64,000 bases of DNA, taken from the NCBI GenBank assembly GCA_958496175.1, contig OY292277.1:45581050-45645049 (forward strand), written 5' to 3'. The notes beneath the pieces are model-generated. The model was not told the DNA's origin. It ran no database searches and worked only from the letters and a program-made list of their open reading frames with translations. Numbering within the stretch: position 1 is the stretch's first letter; each line of letters begins with the position of its first letter. The DNA comes from Sisyra terminalis. Taxonomy: Eukaryota > Arthropoda > Insecta > Neuroptera > Sisyridae. A program made the translations under genes and the position numbers. Of this stretch, positions 1-11,035 are shown in pieces.

Positions 1-419
1 AATCATGGTAAATTATTTTAAAAATGAATCACATTCTGCTACCATTTACAGATGTAGAGTTTCAACCTAGTAATTATAGATGTGGGTCACATTTAAATTT
101 CATCAGTAAATCATTTCAATTATTCTCTATTGCAAACATGCAAATCCATCAATTTAATTTGTTTTTCGACAATAACAGTGATACAATAATAATTCAATTT
201 ACAAGGCTCAATGATTTTGATTTTCACATTTACCATGGTGCGATTTTAATGAAAGGAAGTTTTTGAATTAATTTTTTTCTGTAGGTAACTTCTAAATCTA
301 TAATTGAATTGCAGAAAATTTAAATTCGGTTTATTCAAAGACATTAGTACTAAACACAATACTATAGGTAGTTTTGTTGTTGGAAAGGTATTGTTCACCG
401 CAATTTTGGAGTATCTTTT
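1..419. other. AT-rich sequence, no gene recognised
   Basis: An 80-codon open frame at 24-266 has no start context, domain or composition that sets it apart from chance. I see no repeat or structured site here. Confidence 0.4.
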
Positions 420-565
420 TTTTAATTTTTTTAACAGTTAATAAATTACTCTAATCATAAGATGTATTTAGTACCACTTTGAAATAACTTATAAGCAAAT
501 AATTGGTAATTGAATCACTCAAGGATTAAAAATGAAGTTACTTTCCAGTACACCTAATATAATAC
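420..565 (+). repeat. Dispersed repeat, copy 1
   Basis: About 130 bp here aligns in the same orientation with 12895-13035. Both share the run ATTACTCTAATCATAAGATG, then a stretch around CTTTGAAATAACTTATAAGC, and close with TACACCTAATAT. Divergence is spread over the length, as expected of two old copies of one interspersed element. There is no coding capacity, and the ends are not defined by target duplications. Confidence 0.6.
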
Positions 566-727
566 TCAATTTTTTAACTCAATGTTACTCAATAGAAACT
601 GCAAAAGGAGTACAAATATTTTGCAGTTCTTGTAAAAATAGCTTCCAAAAGAATGGCAAAGAATTCAAACGGAATTGCTAAAGACAAGCTTTTAACACTT
701 TCTTTGCAAACATGAAATATGATAGTA

Positions 728-1865
728 TGCTTTTTTTTTATATATATAAATCGGCCATCAGAATCTAGGTCCTATAATCCTATTTTATGGCCGGAGCTAA
801 CGTCATGGAGATCACTCCCAGTAGAGGAATCTCCCTTTGCCTCTACTTGATCACTAGGCACTTTTCTTTTTAGCCATCTTCTATTTTGCTGCTGCAAAAG
901 TGGCGGAATCAGGGGTTTTGAGTGTTGATTCAACATTCCAAAATGATTAGTGGTACGTACGGTAATGGAGTCGGTGACTGATGCGATGTGTAAGTCTCTT
1001 CGGAGAGTCTCATTTGTGACATACCATGGAGCATCTGCCAACTGTCTCAGGATCTTTGATTGGGTGGCCTCGATTAATTTAATGCTTGACTTGCTGGCAG
1101 AGCCCCACAGCTCAATAGCGTATGACCAGATTGGCACTATTACTGCTTTGTATATAAATAGTTTATCTTCAAAGGGAAGTTTAGAGCTCCTACCTAACAG
1201 CCAGTATAACTGTTTGAACCTCTTGTTGATGTAATTTCGTTTTTGGATGATGTGAGATTTCCAGGTCAGCCTCCTGTCCAGATGAACACCAAGGTATTTG
1301 ACGGTGTCGGACGATGGGATCTCAGTTGAGTCCAGATTGACCGGGAGGCCCGTTCCTTTCCTGACAGTGAAGGTCACTTGGACTGATTTGGACTTATTGA
1401 TAGTGATTTTCCATTTTTCAGTCCAAGTTCCCAGTAGGTTTAAAAGGTGCTGGAGGTACTGAGAGGCAGTTACGGCGTCCTCGTGAGTAGCCATAATCAC
1501 CGTATCGTCCGCGAATGTCCCCGTCAAGGTGCTACCTGTGGTAGGCAGATCTGAGGTATATAATAAGTATAGTAGGGGCCCTAAAACACTACCTTGAGGT
1601 ACTCTCGATTTAATCGGAAAGTAGTCAGGGCACTCATGGCCTACTCTTGTATTAAAGAACCAATCCTGAAGATCTGAATAGTTTCCAGAGGTGAGGCATA
1701 CACTTATTTATTTTGAAAATCAGGCCGTCGTGCCAAATCCTGTCGAACGCCTGGCTTATGTCTATAAATACTGAGTGGCAGTATTTTTTTTTTTTGTTCA
1801 AAGGCCCGATTTATTTGCTCGACCAGTCTGTGGCATTGTTGGATAGTGCTGTCTTTCTTAAATGA
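728..1865 (-). pseudogene. 5'-truncated Jockey-type LINE, reverse transcriptase C-terminal part
   Basis: On the minus strand this encodes the palm, thumb and tail of a Jockey-clade non-LTR retrotransposon reverse transcriptase. Reading from 1865 down I see STIQQCHRLVEQIN, the first catalytic aspartate motif DISQAFDRIWHDGL, VPQGSVLGPLLYLLY, the catalytic FADDT, and the thumb motif YLGVHLDRRLTW. A frameshift near 1690 separates the first motif from the rest; the longest open piece is 772-1527. The 5' end stops abruptly near 1865, and the 3' end runs into an A-rich tail at 728-750 (minus strand), the usual outcome of incomplete target-primed reverse transcription. No endonuclease or ORF1 remains, so it cannot move. 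Clade assignment rests on motif wording only. Confidence 0.9.
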
Positions 1866-3040
1866 GTTTTTCCTTATTTTTGGAAACTTTTTTCTCGAAT
1901 AGGTTTTTAAAGACGAAAAAAAAATTCTGGATGCTTAATTTATTTTGCATATTTAACAGATGGCGTAACTATGTAAAAGTTCAAATTGCATAGCTTTTGG
2001 GATATTGACATTGATACCATCTATAAAAATGATCGATTGTAGATCTCAAAAAGTTATTTTGGGTAAACTATAAGGTTTAGGTAATTAGGATTTGTATTAA
2101 AATTTTAATGATGATCATTTATGTACTAAATAGTACTTGTACTTATATAAAATTTATCATTTTTTCAATCAAAGTCAATCCAAAATTGATTAGCAAAAGT
2201 TTGATATAGCAAAAATTCGATTATGCTCTCGAAATTTGTACCATAAACGAGAAAGAGATAGCCAACTCAAGGCTTAAATTAACCAAGAGGTGTTGGCATA
2301 CAAAATTTCCTCACTGATTTCCCTTTTCAATCTTTTATGTAAAAGCGAGGCACTAATTCTTATAATGAGGCTTTATACACGTTGGGGCAATTTTAATTTA
2401 ATATTCGTAGACTAAACAGAATACAATTACGAGATTTATATAATTGAATAATAAAAGGCAAGATTTAATGAGAATTAATGTGATTTGATTCAATTAATTT
2501 TAATAAAACGAGAAGCTCGTTTTAACCAAGTGCCCAAAAGCATATAGTTCCTCTTCATTTGTTCATCCGATTTTATGCAGATAAAAAAATTATTGTTACA
2601 AAAAAAAATGGATTAAATTGATTGAAAAATATTTATTGGAAAATTTGTTTGACTATCAGGGAATCGGTAAATTATTAAATTTCAGTTAAATTATGAAGTA
2701 ATTGGAAGCTTTTAAAATTTCGATACTAATTGAAAGCTTCATGTAATTATTTTGTTACATTTTCATATTAGCATTTGCAGTCATTCAATCATTATATTTG
2801 TATGCCAAATAGAGTGGAAAATGAATTATGAAAACGTATGAATCTGACAATTAAATATATTTTTTTTTAAATTTCTCTCATTTTTTTCCCTTTTGGAGCT
2901 AAAAGTATCTCATATTTTTATATAAGTTGAAATGTTAAGTTTTTTTTTTATTCACGTAGAATTGAGTTGAAGATGGTCTGAAGTCGTAACGAGGACTGCA
3001 ATACGTGACAGCCATAAAATTGTCATATCAGTGTACAAAA
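1866..3040. other. AT-rich spacer
   Basis: Long A/T runs and short chance frames only. I recognise no gene, terminal repeat or structured RNA. Confidence 0.4.
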
Positions 3041-3200
3041 CGGAACACATTGAATGAACCTCGTCCTGGATCCCGAATTTTATAATGATGGGGACGACGC
3101 GTGGACGTTACGTTACGTCCCACTCGCCACTTTTTCTCTCCCCAATTCCCGAATTCCAGCTTTCTTTGCTGCTTTCTCGTCACAATAAATTAGTATGCAT
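3041..3200. other. Short GC-richer island
   Basis: About 160 bp with several CpG-containing words (for example GACGACGCGTGG and TACGTTACGTCC) inside strongly AT-rich flanks. No frame or repeat explains it. Conserved non-coding or promoter-like DNA is possible, but nothing in the sequence proves it. Confidence 0.3.
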
Positions 3201-3877
3201 GGTGAGAAACCCCGTTACTGCTTAACCCCGAATTTATCACGAAGGTCGTTCACCCATTTTAAACCTACAAATTTATTTATAATCAGTTTAAATAAATTAT
3301 TTATCAAATTGATATTTATATCGTTCGGTGGTCCTAGTGAAAAAACGCACGCGAGAATTAATTCGAAACAATCCGTCTATAAATTGTTGACAGATTAAAT
3401 ATTTATATCCAAATTAAAAAAAAATAGCATTAGGTTCGTTTATCGTTTTTTTTATATATTTTGTGTGGGTTTGGTGATAATTATTCATCACGTGAACCGA
3501 TTTCATTGATGTTTTTTAAGGGCCAAAAAATGCCATAGAAATCATTTCATATTAACTTATTCAAGCTCTGATAATAATATGAGCCAATAACAGATATCTG
3601 CAACGTTATCTGCAGAATATAATTTTTAAGTGCCAATTATTTACATACTTAAAAACATTTTCGCAAAAAATTCGTATCATTTTATTTTTTTGCGTGGTAC
3701 AACTACATATTACTCTATTTTCCTCTGCTTAAAAAATCGGAAATAAAACAAGACTTTTGGTCTAAAATTATCTTTATGTTGAGCCTGAAGAGCTTTTGCC
3801 ATGTAGAAACATAATACTACTTCTTAATTTTCAAAAAAAAAAATATGAGTTTTTTCTAGTTTTTTTCGTAATATTAA

Positions 3878-4023
3878 ATTTAAACTACAGAAAAGAAGAT
3901 GACTAACATTGTTTGCAAAGATTTTTTACGGCACTAGTAGTTTAAGAGTATTGTTCTGGTATTGTAAAATTCCTTTGCAAAATATGTTTTTTTCCAGAAT
4001 ATCTTCTTTTCTATAGTTTCAAT
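3878..4023. repeat. Small imperfect inverted repeat
   Basis: The left arm around TAGAAAAGAAGAT-like sequence at 3880-3925 (ACAGAAAAGAAGATG) is complementary to 3977-4022, with CTTTGCAAA-type sequence at the inner edges. The arms are about 40 bp with mismatches, consistent with a short foldback element. No target duplication identified. Confidence 0.45.
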
Positions 4024-4287
4024 AGTAGAATTGGCGATTTAACCAGTTTGGCGGATGAAAATAATCGATCGAATTTGCATACGCCAGTTTCGCCGAAAAA
4101 AACTTCGGCCACTAGAATTATAATATTGTATGATTTTAGTTTTAGAAAAAAACATCTGCATGGTATCGATATTGTGGATCTCAAGAGCATTTATTAATCA
4201 AAATTGCATTTATCAAATTAAAATCTTTCAACCAATTGTGTATACAATATATAAAATATATTGCAGTCCAATTTATGTAGTATAATT

Positions 4288-4392
4288 TAACATAATAATA
4301 TACAAATTTAAAATAATAATATACAAATTTAATATAATAATATACAAATTTAATATAATAATATATAAACTTAATATAATAATATATAAAAA
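4288..4392. repeat. About 22-bp tandem repeat, roughly five copies
   Basis: The unit is close to AATATAATAATATACAAATT with small changes between copies. It lies in the left arm of the family A foldback and accounts for the repetitive YYYIKF-type reading frame on the minus strand, which is therefore not a gene. Confidence 0.8.
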
Positions 4393-4445
4393 TCATACCA
4401 CCAAACATTTGAACAGAAATTCAAACAAAAATATTTGTGACGTAT

Positions 4446-4492
4446 TGCCCAGATACGTATTTCGATTGCCAAGCAATCCTCATCAGTGGTCA
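4446..4492 (-). ncRNA. Hammerhead ribozyme-like motif (family A)
   Basis: Minus-strand order: stem I 5' strand CCA, core CUGAUGA, one extra G, stem II GAUUGC/GCAAUC closed by UUG, core GAA, stem III palindrome AUACGUAU, cleavage-site C, stem I 3' strand UGG. All invariant core bases that I can place are present. Relative to the textbook fold there is one unpaired base between CUGAUGA and stem II, and stem III is a short palindrome that would pair better between two RNA copies. Self-cleaving activity is plausible but unproven. Confidence 0.6.
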
Positions 4493-4640
4493 TCAAGTAG
4501 TTTGGATCACTCCGTAACTGCTATGTGATGATTCACAAAATATATATTAAAAAAAAGTATATTATTATATTAAATTTGTATATTATTATGTTAAATTATA
4601 CTACATAAATTGGACTGCAATATATTTTATATATTATAAA

Positions 4641-7600
4641 AACAGTACAACTGTTCAAAGTCCGCCGAAAAAAAAATTTTGTTTTGATTTAAACCAATTG
4701 TTAAGAATACTACTTTTCTATTGAGATAATTGTTTAAGTAGGAGTCGAAGGCGTCAAAATTTAAATTGGCTTCGAAGGAAAGTAAAAAGAATCTATTTTT
4801 TTTTTTTGAAAATTGAGCAAATGTGGATATTATGTTTTTAAATGGAAAAAGCACTTCAGGCTTGAACATTAAGGAAATTTTGGACCAAAGGTTTTGTTTT
4901 AATTCGAATTTTCATGCAAACCAATTATTGTATAGTTGTACCAAGCAAAAAAATAAAGTGAGACGGTATTTCCATGAAAATATTTCCAAATATTGTAATA
5001 ATATTTTAAAATACTTTTGCAAACAATGTTTGTCATATTCTGTTTTATGGTATAAGTAGTAGAATACAAAGAAAAGTTTTAGAAAAAGTTCTTCTAAATG
5101 GCAAAAGCTCTCTGGTTTGAACATAATGATGATTTAAGATTGCAAATACATCCATACTTTAAATTTTCTTAGCTTTTTTTTAAGCAAATCAATAACTTAA
5201 ATTCTGAATCTTTCATCTAATTTTCCTTTCCTTTTTTTTTGAGTCAAATGTAAACACCTTTTTCCAAAATAAGAACCATTTTATTAACTTTTTCTTACTA
5301 CTACAACAATGTTTGTTTCTTTGTTGAAGAATTTTCTTAATACTTCTAATTTTCTACGTTTATCAAGGGATTATAACCTTCAATTTTCAATAATCTTCTC
5401 CAATTTCATACTATACTTACCTAGGTTTTCTTGCCTTTTCCGAAGTTCCTGCTTCCGATATATACAGTTAAGTTACCTTAAAATAACAAATTCGTATTTT
5501 TTTTTTGAACTTTCAATATAAATATTAAATGAAGAAGTTATCAGTAATTATTTAGTATAGAAGTTGTCAGTATTTTTATAAGTTAAACACTCAAAGTATC
5601 CATTGATGAAATATCCTTCTTTAATAATGATACATTCCAAATCATAGAATTTGGGGTCGGTTTTTAGTTTTACATTCTTCAGATAGTTTTGAAGAATTTT
5701 TTTTAATATCTTTTAATTTTTTTATAAATTTCCATACCGTTTAGTTGGAAATTTATGTCTTAAAATACTTAATAAATTTGTGCCTTTTAAAAATTTCGTA
5801 AGTCGTTTTTGCTTCACATTATGGGCAAAAAAAATATAATCTTTATTGGTAATAATACCTTGGTTATTGAGTTATGCTAATTTTGTTAATTAATTTTAAT
5901 AATGGAATCCTAATTGATAATTTGTAGAGAATTCAGTACATAACCAAAGAATTATCTCTATAGTTTTGTTCCTTTATGGTTTTTAAAGAAAACATCCAAA
6001 ACTTTTATAAAATTAAAAAAATATTTGAATTTTTACTTCAATATTTGAAAATTCTAACATTCAGCTGAATAGGGGTTTCTTTAATTTAATCTGCTGTAGG
6101 TACAGATGTTGCAGACAAAAATTTAAATTTTCTGATATTTTAAGTATCGAATATCAATTAGTGAAATACCTTTTAGAAATTATTTCCTTTGTTTGTTGCG
6201 TAGACCATTTATGCATTCAAATAATTCATTACATAATTATTATTTGAAAAATAATTAAAAATATTTATAGATTGCTTAGCAATCGAAATAAGTGTGTGTG
6301 GTAATATGTTAAAAACTATTTGAACAATGGTTAAATATTTATGTTTGTAGTTTTAATTTGGTGAATTACTGGATTTAAGGTATGAAATTTAAATATGTTT
6401 TAAAGGACAATATTATAAGGTACTCATTAAACGAAATAATAAACCAATATTAAACCAAAATTCTATCAAAATGCCTTTAATAAGTTGTATTTGGGTTGGA
6501 ACTCAAAAATTTTAGAAAAAAACCCTAATTTTGGTTTCCCACTTCCAGAAAAAAAAACCACACACCCCTTATATGAAAGTGTATGTTAGAAAATTTTCGT
6601 TTGTAAAGCGTTTATGTCAAAACTATTGACAATTTTACAAGAAACGACTTATATTTTAATGTTTGAATAAAACAACGCTATATTTCCTCCAGAATTTCCC
6701 TCGGTGATAATTTATTCCCAAAGGTATATAAAGTATGCCAATATTGTCTATTTTATTTCAAATTATTTGTAAAATAGATCAAGAAAATGGTTCTTGCAAC
6801 TTCAATATTTATTTATAGTTTTAAAAGTTAAATACAGTGGAGTCTTTCAAAAAAACTAAGACTTTTGAAGAAAACCAACAAACCTAGAAAAGGGTTATGA
6901 AGATTACTTGAGTCCTTTGAAATTTAAAATATTTTTAAAATTAACCCCCAAATGAGTAAACTCACCTGATAAGTTTTAAGAAAACAACTTTATTTGCAGT
7001 TATATTGTGGGAAGCTTTAGCAGGAGAAGTCAAATCGACCTAAGCGTTCCCAGTGGTCAGTTTAAGCGTTAAAAAAGGGTTATTATCAATGAAATTGTTA
7101 GCAAATTTTATTTTGTTTTATTTTAATACATATAACGAAAATCGGACACTAGAGTCGTGTTGTGAATTGTAAAATACCAACAGGAAAAATTAATGTAAAT
7201 TATATCAATTTCCAACGACAAACAGAAAATAAATCAAAAGATAATTGCAGTTAGAAGGTAACGTTAGTAATACTATAAGCCTTTTTTGATTAATCGGATC
7301 AACAATTCGAAGAATAGAAAAATTCGTTAGTTTTCTAAAAAATAAATTTATCTTGAGTTATACTTTACCTTCAATTATTTTTTAGAATTTATTATAGATT
7401 TAAAGCAACTTAACCTTATATAAACTGCATTTTTTATTATTTTAAATAATTATACTTACATGTTTTTTGGTTTAATTCACTTAAAAACAAAGCAAAAATC
7501 AATACAAGTTGTATCATATTACTTTTAGAGATTTTTTTTTATTATTTATGAGAAATACTTTTTATTCTTCAAATTGGTATTAACATGGATATGAAAACAT

Positions 7601-8590
7601 AGTCCAAAAGCCTCCTGTAGTTCATATTTCTCCAAAGATATTTGTCCTTTTCTGATATATATTTATTGGTTTTTCCATCATTCATTTTTCTATCAATTTA
7701 TTAAAAAAAACGGCTTCAAAAGCTTTTGAAAGCTTTTGATAAAGTCGTTTTTTTTTTAACAAGTTGGATAATTCAAAGGTGGAAGCTTCGTAAAAATTCG
7801 AATTGGTTATCCACCATGTGAATAATATAAAATTTATTTACTTATAAATTACATTTATGGGGTTGCAAAGGACCTTTAAATTCGCATTAGAAAGAACGCA
7901 CAATAACTGGTTTGGTTTTTCGACAGTAAAATTTTTGTTTTTACTTATTTTGAACCAAAAACCATCAAGACATCAAGCAAAAGTTTTTTTTACTCTTGAG
8001 TAGCGTGGGTGTTAGCAAATTATTTATATATAAGGGATGGATTTTTAGGGTGAAACATCTTAAATGAAAAATAAGTACAAATCAAAATTTATTGTCTAAT
8101 CAAGTATTCATAATGTTAAGGTAGTTATTAGTTAAAAGATGCTTGTTTCTATTTGAAAATTGTGAACACGTAATACCTAGGTAATGGAGGGTAATTGCGA
8201 AATCAGTATCGCATACCAACATCTCTTTATACAGACACATTCATAATAATCTTGCATGTGTTCTTTGAATAACAAAATCTGAAAAAAAAAAATGTCAATT
8301 TTTTCACTAAAACTAAAAAAAAATATACGATACACTAAGGTCATTGTTGGATTTATGGGATTAAAGTATCATAGATTGTTTTGTATTGTGTTTTATATTT
8401 AGAATGTCTTGCGAGTGGAAATGTAACGTTGAAAAGTTTTTCTTTCTCATAAATGAGAAGTTGGAAAAAAGTTTGTGTGTTTTTTTTTATTCGTTTTAGC
8501 TTCGGAAAACTTGTACATTAATTTTATGTAATGAAAAACTTTGGTCATTTCAACGTAAACATGATTGTGAGTCTAATTACCAGTATACGA
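4641..8590. other. Long AT-rich stretch without recognisable genes
   Basis: Several 60-80 codon frames occur, none with a domain or conserved motif. At 6279-6300 the words GATTGCTTAGCAATCGAAAT match stem II and the GAAA of the family A hammerhead, so a decayed family A scrap may lie there. Otherwise only poly-A/T tracts are visible. Confidence 0.4.
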
Positions 8591-8601
8591 ACACTTGACA
8601 A

Positions 8602-8609
8602 TGACGTCA
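8602..8609. promoter_or_regulatory. CRE-like palindrome
   Basis: A perfect TGACGTCA octamer, followed 7 bp later by a second half-site (ACGTCA), in AT-rich flanks. This is the binding consensus of CREB/ATF-type bZIP factors. With no gene nearby, function is uncertain. Confidence 0.3.
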
Positions 8610-8629
8610 AGCTTGACACGTCATAAAGT

Positions 8630-9397
8630 ATAATCATTTTCCTAATCGAAAACACAGAGGAAAATAGTTTGGAGGAAAAGGAAATTTTTTTTTAAAGAAA
8701 TAATGAATTTGGGGGTTGAATGTTGCGTGAATGTTGGGAATGGGGATACATATTGAATGAAAAGAGGAAGTCAAGGCGACTTATTTGTCATATACACTGG
8801 CATTATGAGTTATATGTTATGTATGTACGATGTGTAATGGTCGTAGTGTTGATAGTTGGAGGCTAAAGTAGACATTTTGTGTGAGAGTAACACAGTGATA
8901 CAGTTTTCGATTTGAAAATTTGCCAACAGTTCGCTAGTTTGTGTGTACTTATAAAATATTCGTTATGATCAAACCCACGCGTTCCATTCTTTAACGAGAA
9001 ATTCTTTCTATTTGTCGACAAACATGAATATGAAACTTCCATTGCACAACTTATCGGACTGTTTTTAAGGGATTTTCCGGAATTTTGTGACCTAGAATGA
9101 TCGTTTTTTTCATTATTTTTGACAATTTTTTTCCAATTACTACTTAATTTCACGTAAAACTGTTAACCATTTACGAGAAAAAATACTCTCTATAATACAA
9201 CAAAGATAGTGTTTAGTAAAATGCGTTAGGGTTTTCGCTCTAAATTCTCCCAAAACATTGCAAAAAACCTTGACAGTTTTCTATAACAATTAATAAAACA
9301 TTAAATAAATCTTCTTTTTTGGATAGGTACTAAAATACTTGATAATCAAAATAAATATTTTTTGCTGACTTTGAACAGTTATATTGAGTATACAACA
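8630..9397. other. AT-rich spacer
   Basis: A 96-codon minus-strand frame (8863-9153) has no recognisable domain and mixed low-complexity content. I see no repeat or RNA gene. Confidence 0.35.
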
Positions 9398-9506
9398 TAT
9401 AGAATATATTGCGATCCAATTTATGTAGTATAATTTAATAAATAAGAAGACAATTCAAATTGTTTAAGATCGGCTTTTTTATTTAAAATTTTTTAATATT
9501 AAAATT

Positions 9507-9546
9507 AGCTACGTTTCGTAACGTATCATAACTTCATCAGGTTTCT
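9507..9546 (-). ncRNA. Hammerhead ribozyme-like motif (family B, left arm)
   Basis: Minus strand: CUGAUGA, an extra A, a weak stem II beginning GUUA, core GAA, palindrome ACGU, then A and GCUA. Stem I pairs poorly in this arm. The opposite arm carries a better version. Confidence 0.45.
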
Positions 9547-9909
9547 ATAAGAAATTAAAATAATTGCAAAATATGTTAATCATACATACATTTCAAAATT
9601 ATAATAAAATACATATAATATAGATAATATAAAATATTTGTAGTTAAATAATAAAAACTAACTCATAATTGCAAAAAAGGACAAATATTTTAAGAGATAT
9701 TCAAACAAATAACTAAATATATAATGATAAAATTAATTAATAAAATATCTCAATTCACAAAAATAAAATATTTTCAATTTAAATTCAATAAATAAATAAA
9801 AATTTAAACATTACACACTGTACCCATACACATTACTTGTAAATTTCATGTCGCCTAATGAGCCCAACCGCGCGTTTTTCAAACATAGGTCCACCAATTT
9901 AAACTTTTT

Positions 9910-10071
9910 TTACACTATTTTTTTTTTAAATTTATAAAGCAAATTAGAAAATATCCTACTTACATTTTCTGTGTCTGTTCTAAAATTAACAGTATTATTT
10001 AAAAATATGTGCATAATTTCACTAATATTACGTTTATAACTAGCTTTCTCTTTATCTAAAATTTTCACATA
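9910..10071 (-). pseudogene. Penelope-like element endonuclease C-terminal fragment
   Basis: A 53-codon minus-strand frame reads KILDKEKASYKR, then ISEIMHI, then RTDTENVSRIFSNLL before a stop. This matches the end of the GIY-YIG endonuclease domain in Penelope-like elements, where a conserved glutamate lies in an SEM-type motif and a 'D T E .. S . I . . . L L' motif closes the protein. Upstream codons are lost to stops and the inverted arm. In the element this domain nicks target DNA for reverse transcription; only the tail is left here. Identification is from remembered family motifs, without a database search. Confidence 0.6.
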
Positions 10072-10187
10072 TTATAATTAATATTAAATTACAAATATTT
10101 TATATTATCTATATTATATGTATATTATTATAATTTTGAAATTTATGTATGATTGAGATATTTTGTAATTATTTTAATTTTTTTATA

Positions 10188-10227
10188 GAAGCCTGATGAA
10201 GTCACAATACGTAACGAAACGTAGCTA
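10188..10227 (+). ncRNA. Hammerhead ribozyme-like motif (family B, right arm)
   Basis: Plus strand: stem I AGC, core CUGAUGA, extra A, stem II GUCAC/GUAAC with one C-A mismatch, core GAA, palindrome ACGU, cleavage-site A, stem I GCU. All core bases are present. Comparing both arms suggests an ancestral stem II of GUUAC/GUAAC. Confidence 0.55.
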
Positions 10228-10414
10228 ATTTGAATATTAAAAAATATTAAGTAAAAAACTGATCTTAAACAACCTGTATTGTCTTTTTATTTAATATAAG
10301 CTGAGATCAGAATTTAATCATCTGTATAGTTTAATATAAAAATATTGTGTATAAAAATCATAACATAAACATAAATTTGAACAGAAGTTCAAACAAAAAT
10401 ATTTGTGACGTATT

Positions 10415-10459
10415 GCCTAGATACGTATTTCGATTGCCAAGCCAGCTTTCTCAGTGGTC
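10415..10459 (-). ncRNA. Decayed hammerhead-like motif (family A copy 2, left arm)
   Basis: Same layout as 4446-4492, but the first core reads CUGAGAA and stem II is mismatched, so it should be inactive. The GAA and AUACGUAU parts are intact. Confidence 0.4.
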
Positions 10460-10570
10460 ACCAAGTAGTTTGGATCTCTCCGTAATAGCTTTGTGATGAT
10501 TCATGATTCATGATGCTTTGTGAATAATCATAAAACAGTTACGGAGTGATCTATGATTTAACTACTTGAT

Positions 10571-10615
10571 GACCACTGAGGAAGATTACTTGGCAATCGA
10601 AATACGTATCTAAGC
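10571..10615 (+). ncRNA. Hammerhead ribozyme-like motif (family A copy 2, right arm)
   Basis: Plus strand: CUGAGGA (position 7 is free in hammerheads, so this core is acceptable), extra A, stem II GAUUAC/GCAAUC with one mismatch, GAA, AUACGUAU, C. Stem I is weak (CCA against UAA). Confidence 0.45.
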
Positions 10616-10770
10616 AATACGTCACAAATATTTTTGTTTGAACTTCTGTTCAAATTTATGTTTATGGTATGATTTTTATGTATAACTATATTAAATTTTA
10701 CTACATAACTTGGACCGCAATATGATTTATATATTGTATACACAAAGTACTTGATGTTTTTATTTCATCT

Positions 10771-10812
10771 TCGTACAACGTTTGGCTACTTTCGTAGCTT
10801 CATCAGGTACCC
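10771..10812 (-). ncRNA. Hammerhead ribozyme-like motif (family C, left arm)
   Basis: Minus strand: stem I GUAC, CUGAUGA, extra A, stem II GCUAC/GUAGC with GAAA loop, then CAA where GAA is expected, palindrome ACGU, U, stem I GUAC. Stems I and II are perfect, but the invariant G12 is changed to C, which should abolish cleavage. Confidence 0.5.
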
Positions 10813-10961
10813 AATTACAAAACATCAATAATTGTTAAATTTGTGTATTTTAATCTCGGCATATTGTAGTTTTACTAGAGTATACTAATAACATGTTATT
10901 ATTGTCGTATTAATACCGAGATTATTATACATGAATTAAACAATCGATGTTTTATAATTGA

Positions 10962-11000
10962 GTACTTGATAAAGCTGCGAAAGTAGCGAAACGTTGTTTG
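10962..11000 (+). ncRNA. Hammerhead-like motif (family C, right arm)
   Basis: Plus strand: UUGAUAA in place of CUGAUGA, stem II GCUGC/GUAGC with GAAA loop, GAA intact, then ACGUU. The first core has lost two invariant bases while the second is intact, the reverse of the left arm. Confidence 0.4.
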
Positions 11001-11035
11001 AAGATAAAATAAAAACATCAAGTATTTAGTAGCCA

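Larger units (their letters stand above)
4242..4640. mobile_element. Penelope-like LTR remnant, foldback family A, copy 1
   Basis: About 70-85 bp at 4242-4320 is repeated in inverse orientation at 4552-4638; both contain the words GTCCAATTTATGTAG and TATAATTTAACAT or their complements. Between them lies a hammerhead-like core (4446-4492, minus) and a 22-bp tandem repeat. The same sequence recurs at 9398-9436 plus 10311-10742. Inverted pairs of LTR-like units carrying minimal hammerhead motifs are known for Penelope-like retroelements, and a PLE endonuclease scrap sits in the related block nested at 9.4-10.3 kb. There is no coding sequence in this copy. The PLE assignment is by analogy. Confidence 0.6.
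9437..10310 (-). mobile_element. Penelope-like element remnant, family B, nested in family A
   Basis: Inverted arms of about 200 bp (9437-9640 and 10083-10310) flank a spacer that contains a minus-strand scrap of PLE endonuclease. Both arms share GTTTAAGATC near the outside and hammerhead-like cores inside. PLEs characteristically have LTR-like units arranged with inverted partial copies, and the coding scrap lies directly upstream of the left arm in the minus-strand sense, where an LTR would follow the ORF. The copy lacks its reverse transcriptase and is dead. Confidence 0.65.
9398..10742. mobile_element. Penelope-like foldback family A, copy 2, split by a later insertion
   Basis: The left end (9398-9436, with GATCCAATTTATGTAG) and the rest (10311-10742, ending in a complementary copy of the same words) belong to the family A repeat seen at 4.24 kb. 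They are separated by the 9437-10310 element. The arms at 10340-10500 and 10560-10742 are long complements and each carries a hammerhead-like core. The interruption shows that the inserted element is younger than this copy. Confidence 0.6.
10745..11035. mobile_element. Penelope-like foldback family C
   Basis: Inverted arms of about 130 bp: 10746-10880 and 10900-11032. Both outer ends carry ACTTGATGTTTTTATTT or its near complement. Each arm has a hammerhead-like core. The centre is AT-rich with no coding. It abuts family A copy 2 directly. A fragment of the same family continues the sequence after the element that ends at 21012. Confidence 0.55.

Noticed and set aside
4181..4408. YYYIKF-rich open frame
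   Set aside because: It is the translation of a 22-bp tandem repeat within a foldback element.
4627..5124. Two minus-strand frames both starting MFKPE as tandem paralogues
   Set aside because: Similarity is limited to about 30 bp around the start; the rest does not align, and both are AT-rich low-complexity frames.
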